Shown here piece by piece: positions 58,336-64,000 of a stretch of DNA of 64,000 nucleotides. Under the pieces are notes generated by a model. It made no database searches and was not told where the DNA came from. It saw only the letters and a list, made by a program, of their open reading frames with translations. The translations under genes were made by a program, and so were the position numbers. Origin of the DNA: Acidimicrobiia bacterium. Lineage in GTDB: Bacteria; Actinomycetota; Acidimicrobiia; Acidimicrobiales; Bin134. The first letter of the stretch is position 1; every line of letters starts with the position of its first letter. Location of the stretch: contig JAJDUJ010000030.1 in NCBI GenBank assembly GCA_022826705.1, forward strand, positions 62,001 through 126,000, given 5' to 3'.

Positions 58336-59305
58336 CGGCAGCCAGCAGCGGCATGACCCGGTTCTTGGTCAGCTCCAGGCTCTCCCAGCCGATGGCCGGG
58401 TCGATCCCGCCCACCAGCGGGTGCAGCATGGCGCTGCCCTTGTCTCGCACCAACTGAGCGCACTGCTCGGGGGTGAGCACATCCCACTGCCCGCTGGCCG
58501 CCAGACCGGCCACATCGTCGGCGTCGACTGCGGTGAGGTTGTGGTGGTCGTCGTACTGCCAACTGTTGTACAGCCCAGCGTCGTACAGGGCGTGGCGCTC
58601 GATGGCCGCCCAGGTGCGCTCGGGATCCTCGGTGACCATCACCATCGACGGACCGTCGGGCACGATCGCGAACGGGGTCTCGTAGCCCAGGCGGGCCGCT
58701 TCTTCGTAGTAGAGGTCGGCCAGCGACTGGTCGGGGGTGGACGGGGAGAAGGGCAACCCCAGTCGGGCCGCTCGCAGAGCCGATGCCTTTACCGACCCGC
58801 CCACCATCAACACCGGATGGGGCTCGGTGACCGGCTTGGGGGTTACCCAGATGGTGCGGCCCTCGTGCTCGAACGGCTCGCCCGACCAGCATCGCAGGAT
58901 CAGCTTGATGGCCTCCTCGGTATCGCGGCCCCGGCGGGTGCGGTCTTTGCCGAACATGTCGAACTCGAACTCCCGGTAGGCCACCCCCATGGTCACCGAC
59001 AATCGGCCTGGTGCCATCAGGTCGATGGCCGCGATGTCCTCGGCGATGCGGATGGGGTCGTGGAACGGCAGCAACAGCGCCGAGATGGCCACCATGATGT
59101 TGTCGGTGCGGGCCAAAGCGGCGCTGGCCAGCACTAGAGGCGAGGCCATGAACCCGTCGTCAGCCCCGTGGTGCTCCGACACGATGACGGTGGCGATTCC
59201 GTTGTCGTCGCACCACGACACCATGTCTAAGTACTCGCGGTGCAACTGGGCATGGGTCACGTCGGCGAACGGGGGGACTCGCAGCTCGAATCGGCAGGTG
59301 AACAT
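58328..59305 (-). CDS. Luciferase-like monooxygenase family flavin/F420 oxidoreductase
   Basis: The 325-residue TIM-barrel protein of the luciferase superfamily has VSEHHGADDGFMASPLVLASAALARTD near the N-terminus, the LPFHDPIRIAEDIAAIDLMAPGRLSVTMG segment of the cofactor loop, and VGGSVKASALRAARLGLP later. Such enzymes use reduced FMN or F420; the pattern resembles alkanal- and F420-linked members, without certainty. TAGTCT lies seven bases before the ATG on its own strand, so the gene has an apparent internal promoter inside the operon. Confidence 0.82.
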   Translation of the reverse strand: MFTCRFELRVPPFADVTHAQLHREYLDMVSWCDDNGIATVIVSEHHGADDGFMASPLVLASAALARTDNIMVAISALLLPFHDPIRIAEDIAAIDLMAPGRLSVTMGVAYREFEFDMFGKDRTRRGRDTEEAIKLILRCWSGEPFEHEGRTIWVTPKPVTEPHPVLMVGGSVKASALRAARLGLPFSPSTPDQSLADLYYEEAARLGYETPFAIVPDGPSMVMVTEDPERTWAAIERHALYDAGLYNSWQYDDHHNLTAVDADDVAGLAASGQWDVLTPEQCAQLVRDKGSAMLHPLVGGIDPAIGWESLELTKNRVMPLLAADG

Positions 59306-59312
59306 GGCGCAG

Positions 59313-59318
59313 AGACTA
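59313..59318 (-). promoter_or_regulatory. Leaderless-type -10 box (TAGTCT) before 59305
   Basis: On the minus strand TAGTCT ends seven bases before the ATG of the flavin oxidoreductase gene, in the 24-bp gap after the preceding gene's stop. It is the same hexamer as at 20910 and 26660. Confidence 0.55.
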
Positions 59319-59329
59319 CTGGTGTCGGG

Positions 59330-60280
59330 CTATTGGCGAAGGCTGCGGCGGTAGGCGGACCACTGGTCGGGGCGCCAGCAGTCTTGGTCTTCTCCCCAGC
59401 CGGTGCCGCCATCGAAGTCCCAGGCTGTGGTGCTCACCCAGGTGAGCATCTTGGGATAGGGGTTGAAGATGATGCGGCTCACCGGGGTGCCGGTGGCCCG
59501 CAGCTCCCGGCCCAGCTCATCGACCGCCTCGATCTCGAAGGCGGTGGCGTAGCCGTGCTGGGGGTCACGCTCTACCCGGCGCTCGCCGCTCACTATGTCG
59601 GCCCGCACGCCGTCGCGCAGGTAGTAGCCGGCGTTGATTGGATCGCTGTCGGGCTTGGGCAGCGAGTAGCACAGAAAGGCGCTCTGCGATGACGTGGTGG
59701 CAAAGGCGTATCCGATGCGAAAGCCCTGGAGATCGGAGCGGGCCCCCCACGAGCGGTCCCGCATGGCGCAGCAGTCAACGTCGATGTCCTCACCGTGGAG
59801 GCGGATGCGCCCGGTGACCCTTCCGGGCTGGTCGATATGGCTGGCGATGGTGAACGGGGGCTCGCCCCGGGTGAACACGTGGGGCGGGGTGAGGGCGTCG
59901 AAGCGAAGCTCGGCCTCGAACATGTCGCCGTAGGGGTAGCGGTAGCCAAGCTCGTAGCTGGTGAGCGGCTCGATCACCTTCACCCGCATCCCGGTGGGCA
60001 GGGTGGCATCGCGCAGGTCGAGGCCCTCGGGCAGCGGGATGCTGTGGTTGTAGTCGAAGAACGGCACTTCCCACGGCAGATAGGCGGTGTCATCCCACAC
60101 CAGCGTGCCGCCCCCGGCGATGCCCAGGTTGGGGCGGATCCAGGTGTAGAGGTAGCCCATCAGGTTGCGCTCGGGCACGCAGAAGGCGTACCAGCACGTC
60201 TCGGTCTCCCACGGGTGGTTCGACGGCGGGTGGAAGTTGTCGTCCTCCGGCCCGATCAGGGCATCTTCAGCTGCTCCCAC
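59330..60280 (-). CDS. Conserved hypothetical, CrtC/AttH lipocalin-like fold suspected
   Basis: The 316-residue protein is rich in beta strands and aromatic residues (WYAFCVPERNLMGYLYTWIRP, PWEVPFFDYNHSIPLP, CCAMRDRSWGARSD). Its paired-strand pattern and the DRSWG motif resemble the two-domain calycin-like proteins of the CrtC/AttH and tocopherol-cyclase type, which bind lipids or terpenoids. This assignment is by eye and uncertain. It starts with GTG four bases after the hydrolase stop, with GGGAGC upstream, and is followed by the flavin oxidoreductase gene. Confidence 0.65.
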   Translation of the reverse strand: MGAAEDALIGPEDDNFHPPSNHPWETETCWYAFCVPERNLMGYLYTWIRPNLGIAGGGTLVWDDTAYLPWEVPFFDYNHSIPLPEGLDLRDATLPTGMRVKVIEPLTSYELGYRYPYGDMFEAELRFDALTPPHVFTRGEPPFTIASHIDQPGRVTGRIRLHGEDIDVDCCAMRDRSWGARSDLQGFRIGYAFATTSSQSAFLCYSLPKPDSDPINAGYYLRDGVRADIVSGERRVERDPQHGYATAFEIEAVDELGRELRATGTPVSRIIFNPYPKMLTWVSTTAWDFDGGTGWGEDQDCWRPDQWSAYRRSLRQ

Positions 60281-60283
60281 GAA

Positions 60284-60979
60284 TTAGCTCCCTTGTCTGT
60301 CGGCATGCTCGGCGAACCGGGCCGGAATCCACTCGGCGAGCGTAGTGGCGATCTCATCGGCCACCGAGGCCAGCCCATGATCGGCCTCGGGATACACCAC
60401 GAGCTCGCCGCCCCCGGCCAGCGCCCGCACCGCCTCGCTGGCCTGCACCGGCAAGATCTGATCCTGCCCGCCGTGCAACAGCAGCAGGGGAGTGCCCCCC
60501 AGCGCCGCCGCGTTCTCACACCCCGCTGACTGGGTGGCCAGTCCCACCACCCCCGCAGTGTGTTCCCCCAAGGCGACCCCCGCCTGCACCGCCACCGCAC
60601 CCCCGAATGAGTGCCCCATGAAGATGAACCGCCGCCCCTGCTCCCGAGCCGCCAAATCAGCCGCCGCAGCCGCATCCAGCAAGCAGCGCTCGATGATCCC
60701 CGGCCGCCGGTAGTGAACCCGCATCACCGCGATGCCCTCGTCGGCCAAGTTCTCGCCCAGCCGCAAGTACAGCGCCCGAGCCGGCCCCAGCAACCCCCCA
60801 ATGGCCCCGCCCAGCGTCACCACCACATCAGTTGCCTCCCGAGGCCCGTGCCACAGCAGGGTCAAGAGCCCGTCTGGGCAGTACACCTCCAGATGGCGCA
60901 GCCCCTCACTGGTCTCCGCCTCCACAATCCCCATCACGTCGAGCAACTCCAACGGAGACCGGACGCCGCCATCACTCAT
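60284..60979 (-). CDS. Alpha/beta hydrolase
   Basis: The 231-residue protein has the core fold: VVTLGGAIGG as the oxyanion strand-loop, the nucleophile elbow GHSFGGAV near residue 125, an Asp in LLLLHGGQDQILP, and the His in ADHGLAS. It resembles dienelactone-hydrolase-like or BAAT-type small hydrolases; the substrate is not known. ATG 60979 is chosen because TAGGGT lies seven bases upstream; seven more codons are open 5'. It is the first gene of the leftward operon ending at 57406. Confidence 0.78.
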   Translation of the reverse strand: MSDGGVRSPLELLDVMGIVEAETSEGLRHLEVYCPDGLLTLLWHGPREATDVVVTLGGAIGGLLGPARALYLRLGENLADEGIAVMRVHYRRPGIIERCLLDAAAAADLAAREQGRRFIFMGHSFGGAVAVQAGVALGEHTAGVVGLATQSAGCENAAALGGTPLLLLHGGQDQILPVQASEAVRALAGGGELVVYPEADHGLASVADEIATTLAEWIPARFAEHADRQGS

Positions 60980-60986
60980 GGCCGAC

Positions 60987-60992
60987 ACCCTA
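60987..60992 (-). promoter_or_regulatory. Leaderless-type -10 box (TAGGGT) of the hydrolase operon
   Basis: On the minus strand TAGGGT is followed by seven bases and the ATG at 60979. It would drive the four-gene leftward operon. Confidence 0.5.
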
Positions 60993-61060
60993 AACGCCAT
61001 GTGGAATGATCAGCCCGATCCCATACACTGTCAGCGCTGGCCGCTCCGGCGGCCGCACCT

Positions 61061-61134
61061 GCGTCGGTGCCCGAGCGGACTAAGGGAGTGGCCTGCAAAG
61101 CCATGATTCACGGGTTCAAATCCCGTCCGGCGCT
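61061..61134 (+). tRNA. tRNA-Cys (GCA)
   Basis: Acceptor gcgtcgg pairs with ccggcgc (one G-U). The D-stem is ccc/ggg, the anticodon stem gtggc/gccat surrounds ctGCAaa, and the T-arm is acggg-ttcaaat-cccgt. No CCA is encoded. The gene borders a change in base composition: everything to its right in the window looks unlike the left side. Confidence 0.95.
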
Positions 61135-61265
61135 CTAGGGGGGTTATAGCCAGTTAGCTGGAATCGGTTGCCCGGCTAGACCTGACTGGGGGTCTTTGGG
61201 CGGTTGCGCAGGACTTTGGGGGTGGTTTGTGAGGTTGCTTTCGGCAAACTGCCTCGTGGTCAAAG

Positions 61266-62636
61266 TCAACCCGGGAAAGATTCTTGTCTGACGCTGAGAG
61301 CTCCAACCGGTTCATTCTGGCCGCTTGTGCTGCTCGTCCTCATATCTGTCTTGTTGTGGCGCTCCAGTGACGGGGCGCGCGGGACGAATGCCTGAAGGTC
61401 TTGGAACACGTTGGCGTAGAACTCGACTACAGCGTCAACGACTGAGTCGATGAAACCCTTCTTGCGAGTGGAGCGGCGGCCTGTGCCCATTTTTGTTTGC
61501 TGGCGGACGAGGAACTTGTTAGGTGGTTGCTTCGACTCGGGCAGGCCGTTCTTGGGGTCTTCTCGCAATAGCTCCAGGGACGAGGTGACGGGGATGCGCC
61601 CAGATTTCTGGAAGACGTCAACAAGGACGGTGCCAGGCGCGTCCTTCATTTGTTTGACTAGCCAGACTACGGCAGCCCTCGGTGTCCGGTCGTCGGGGGC
61701 CGCTAGCTGGGTGCTAACCGTGATTTTGCGGGCCTTGAGGTCGACCGAAACAGACAGGTCGGCGGCTCCATCTGGGACACGCAGAACACCGGACAGTGAG
61801 CCCTCTGAGCACAGCGAAGCTACGAATTCCCTATTGCGTGCCTGTGGGTTCTGGCGGTGGGCCCGTGGGATGACCTCGGTGACGTCGGCGCCGATCTCAG
61901 CTCCCAACTTCAATGTGGCGAATCTCAGCAGCTGGTCCCAGCGTTGGCAGATCTCGGCGGCTTCGGGGCTTCGGCGCGACAGGCTGCCGTCGGTCGCTGC
62001 TTCGAGGACGGCATTCCAGTTATCGCCCATGTCCGAAAAGTCCACCACCCCTGATTTCTCATGGGTCAGATAGCGAATGAGCTCATCGACGATCCAAGCC
62101 TGTTCGGGGTCGTCAACCCCGCGGTGCGAGTGCTCTTTGACGGCCTCAGCCAAAATCAGCGACCACGACAGATGATGGACTTGAGTCCTTGAATTGGACC
62201 TCACCCTCAGCCCGTCTGTGGGGTGTACCCCAGGAGATGGCGCGATCTCATTCGATATGGTGATGACGCAGTCAATGCCCTCTCCTCGGGCTACTTCCAG
62301 GTATTCGTTCAACTGGTCTGCGCTGAGCTTATTCATCCCAGTCTTAACCTCTACAAGGGCCTCAAACCCGGTTCTTTGGCCTACCACCACCCGGATGAGC
62401 CCGTCAGGAATGACGAGGCGACCGTCGCCTGTCCGGTAGCCGGGCTTGACGAACGTGGAAATCTTCGCCTTCTTCGCAGACGTGCACCCCAGGGGGACCA
62501 GCAGCGCTCGGCTGAGTGACGGGACCACGCTCATCACTGACAACAACGCGGAAGTCGCACGGTCTTCCGCCTCTTTGGCACCCTTGATCCCAGCAACTGG
62601 GATCAATCGCGCCCGTTCGAATTCGGCTTCAGCCAT
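61266..62636 (-). CDS. PD-(D/E)XK-like nuclease domain protein in a putative island
   Basis: The family is not recognised, but a nuclease core is readable. Asp78 is in LVIPDGLIRV, Glu96-Val-Lys98 in ALVEVKTG, and Gln108 with Tyr112 in ADQLNEYLEVA, the spacing of the PD-(D/E)XK fold with the RecB-type Q-motif. VITISNEI follows. The middle is helical (DDPEQAWIVDELIRYL), and the C-terminal 150 residues contain strands and a basic linker. ATG 62636 follows AGGTGGG; an upstream frame extension is discounted. It is the last gene of a leftward cassette next to tRNA-Cys. No partner methylase or helicase is visible before the window ends. The 131 bp between tRNA-Cys and its stop hold nothing recognisable. 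Confidence 0.7.
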   Translation of the reverse strand: MAEAEFERARLIPVAGIKGAKEAEDRATSALLSVMSVVPSLSRALLVPLGCTSAKKAKISTFVKPGYRTGDGRLVIPDGLIRVVVGQRTGFEALVEVKTGMNKLSADQLNEYLEVARGEGIDCVITISNEIAPSPGVHPTDGLRVRSNSRTQVHHLSWSLILAEAVKEHSHRGVDDPEQAWIVDELIRYLTHEKSGVVDFSDMGDNWNAVLEAATDGSLSRRSPEAAEICQRWDQLLRFATLKLGAEIGADVTEVIPRAHRQNPQARNREFVASLCSEGSLSGVLRVPDGAADLSVSVDLKARKITVSTQLAAPDDRTPRAAVVWLVKQMKDAPGTVLVDVFQKSGRIPVTSSLELLREDPKNGLPESKQPPNKFLVRQQTKMGTGRRSTRKKGFIDSVVDAVVEFYANVFQDLQAFVPRAPSLERHNKTDMRTSSTSGQNEPVGALSVRQESFPG

Positions 62637-62643
62637 AGCCCAC

Positions 62644-62826
62644 CTAGCTTTCGATCCAGCCTGCGCTTTGGCGCAAACCCCGGCCACGATACACATCTAA
62701 CACTGACTGCAGTCCAAACAGCCCTGAACTGCCGGGTCGTAGTCCTGTCCAAACAGCAGTCTGGATGCTGTAGTCGTCAAGACGGACTAGTTGGTTCAGC
62801 GCGGGATGGTTGGCGAACGACGGCAT
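62644..62826 (-). CDS. Possible small protein between ASCH and nuclease genes
   Basis: A 60-codon frame with no recognised family and no clear Shine-Dalgarno. In its favour, its stop lies eight bases before the nuclease ATG and forms part of that gene's ribosome-binding region. The frame also continues upstream to the end of the ASCH gene, which would leave no non-coding gap in the cassette. It could also be a decayed remnant or chance frame. Confidence 0.3.
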   Translation of the reverse strand: MPSFANHPALNQLVRLDDYSIQTAVWTGLRPGSSGLFGLQSVLDVYRGRGLRQSAGWIES

Positions 62827-62858
62827 CCATTCAATGACGATCCGTAGCTCACCGTCAG

Positions 62859-63311
62859 CTAGGCGGCCATCTGCAAGAGTCGGTCGCCGGTCTTGGTGTC
62901 GACGTAGGCGAAGCTCTGGGGTGGACGGAAGCGGCTTGGCTTCGTCCGCATGTCTTGAAGAGGCACCATCCTGCTGAAGGGACGCTGATGGGCCAGCTCA
63001 AGTGCTGTGCCCACTTCCACACCTTCGAAGTAGCGCTTGAATTCGTGGTAGGACAGATCGGCTCTGGATCCGAACTCGTGCCACAAGGCTTTGAGGTTGG
63101 CCGAGGTGACACTGGTGATGATGCATGTGCCGAGCAATGCTCGTACCGGTGTCGTTGCATACAACAGCGCCCGTGTCGGAACCTGGATCTTGGGTGTAGT
63201 CCGACGCAGCTCGACAGTCTTTGTGCCGGTAAGGATGGCTTCTGCGAATCTTGGCTTGAGAGACAGGACAATCATCCGGTCTTGATCTAGTTCTGCTATT
63301 TCCTCAGTCAT
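62859..63311 (-). CDS. ASCH domain protein
   Basis: ASCH domains are PUA-related and are thought to bind RNA or modified nucleic acid; some have amidohydrolase or RNase activity. The 150-residue protein is essentially one domain: VLSLKPRFAEAILTGTKTVELRR holds the defining G-x-K-x-x-E-x-R motif, followed by ALLYATTPVRALLGTCII and a C-terminal PPQSFAYVD strand. The ATG follows AGGGGTGAG and overlaps the upstream gene's stop by 8 bp, so the two proteins are made together. Codon use is less GC-rich than in the core genes. Confidence 0.8.
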   Translation of the reverse strand: MTEEIAELDQDRMIVLSLKPRFAEAILTGTKTVELRRTTPKIQVPTRALLYATTPVRALLGTCIITSVTSANLKALWHEFGSRADLSYHEFKRYFEGVEVGTALELAHQRPFSRMVPLQDMRTKPSRFRPPQSFAYVDTKTGDRLLQMAA

Positions 63312-64000
63312 CTCGTCTCACCCCTTCCTCGTAGAATGCCTGGACACTAGCTTCATCGATTTGCCGGGTCGTTATGAAGTAACCGTCTGTGTTCATGGCG
63401 GGGCACAACTCTCGTGCCCTGTCCATCGCGATTGGCTCGTGGAAGATCTCCGTCTGGCTGAACAGCAACGCTGTCGCTGCGGGGTGGCCGCCATTTCCGG
63501 AAGGCTTGGCGCTGTCTAGAACCTGACTCTCGTCGAGCACCCCGCGATCGCGATACTTGCGGTAGAGGCGACGGGGATCGCCGGTGTCGAAGGCGTCCAG
63601 CCACGAAATAGCTCTCACGCCCCCGAATGCCCCTCCCCCTGAAACCCACCAGATGATCCTTGCGGGAGCCTCTAGGGATTGACGAGGCGTCATGTAGTAG
63701 GTGTTTTCGCGGGCAGCGGCCGCTCGAAGATGTATCTCGAACAGCCGCGCCTGGGGTTCCTCATATCCGAGGAGGACGCGGGCGTACTCCGGCTTGATCG
63801 GGACAAGATAGGAAGTGACGGCTCCGCTGAAAACCTTCGAGGGCCATGCGTATCGCTCATATTCTCGGATCAGGTTCGCATTCAGTCTGTCCCAACCGAT
63901 TTGGCTCAACTCCTGGGGAAGCGCATCACCAGGTCCGAACATGCCGGTCTGAACAAACGCTTTCCAGGTTGCCCCCTCGGACCTGAACCCTTCGTCGCGG
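63304..64000 (-). CDS. PUA/EVE-like domain protein, N-terminus outside window
   Basis: The frame is open to the right edge, so the true start lies beyond 64000; the ATG at 63942 is probably internal. The visible 232 residues include ARIIWWVSGGGAFGGVRAIS and LYRKYRDRGVLDESQV, then ALLFSQTEIFHEPIAMDRARE and YFITTRQIDEASVQAFYEEG. The order of strand, glycine turn and helix resembles the ASCH/PUA-like modules often fused to acetyltransferase-type domains. Whether an N-terminal GNAT domain is present cannot be seen. It is the upstream partner of the ASCH gene. Confidence 0.6.
   Translation of the reverse strand, partial: RDEGFRSEGATWKAFVQTGMFGPGDALPQELSQIGWDRLNANLIREYERYAWPSKVFSGAVTSYLVPIKPEYARVLLGYEEPQARLFEIHLRAAAARENTYYMTPRQSLEAPARIIWWVSGGGAFGGVRAISWLDAFDTGDPRRLYRKYRDRGVLDESQVLDSAKPSGNGGHPAATALLFSQTEIFHEPIAMDRARELCPAMNTDGYFITTRQIDEASVQAFYEEGVRRDD

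Noticed and set aside
61135-61265. Attachment-site repeat next to tRNA-Cys
   Set aside because: No second copy of the tRNA 3' end was found inside the window; the far boundary of any island would lie beyond 64000.

Overview
The window is a 64 kb piece of a high-GC bacterial chromosome. Gene content and order point to an actinobacterium. The evidence is the run cdsA-dxr-rseP-ispG-proS-rimP-nusA-infB-rbfA-truB-ribF, then rpsO-pnp-dapB, recA-miaB-miaA-dapF-hflX, the succinylase diaminopimelate genes, many GTG starts, a class II ribonucleotide reductase and luciferase-like flavin oxidoreductases. The short eukaryote-type prolyl-tRNA synthetase and the overall layout would fit the Acidimicrobiia, but that placement is inference and no search was run.

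Layout. Positions 1-13.6 kb hold phospholipid and isoprenoid genes (cdsA, dxr, ispG), a site-2 protease, proS and a translation/transcription operon (rimP to ribF). 13.6-16.2 kb holds a flavin oxidoreductase, an AT-richer orphan membrane protein and a sugar kinase. 16.3-31 kb holds rpsO-pnp with a large leader hairpin, dapB, SURF1, a winged-helix protein, dapA, RNase J, FtsK, a Na/Ca exchanger, rimO, pgsA and cinA. 31-41 kb holds a divergent msrB/recA pair, miaB, miaA, dapF, hflX and dapC-dapD-dapE, so with dapA and dapB most of the succinylase lysine/peptidoglycan route is here. 41-52.5 kb holds nrdJ behind a structured leader, an alcohol dehydrogenase, a GH13 glucosidase, three leftward metabolic genes, lgt and a DEAD-box helicase. 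52.5-57.4 kb holds a SAM-type riboswitch, metX-metZ, an fpg gene that appears to start with CTG, small proteins and tRNA-Gly. 57.4-61 kb is a leftward catabolic-looking operon. After tRNA-Cys (61.06 kb) the composition changes and a leftward cassette (PD-(D/E)XK-like nuclease, small ORF, ASCH protein, PUA-like protein cut by the window edge) looks like acquired DNA.

Regulation. Many genes lack a Shine-Dalgarno sequence and instead carry a TANNNT -10 box 6-7 nt before the start codon, most often TAGNCT, which indicates leaderless mRNAs. RNA-level control is visible at pnp, metX and probably nrdJ. The usual actinobacterial neighbours ylxR, recX, lexA and nrdR are missing from their expected places.

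The least expected signal is a set of short direct tandem duplications exactly at gene boundaries: the 3' ends of proS, pgsA and recA and the 5' end of truB. Periods are 41, 29, 42 and 41 bp. Each leaves a second stop or start copy out of frame with the gene.
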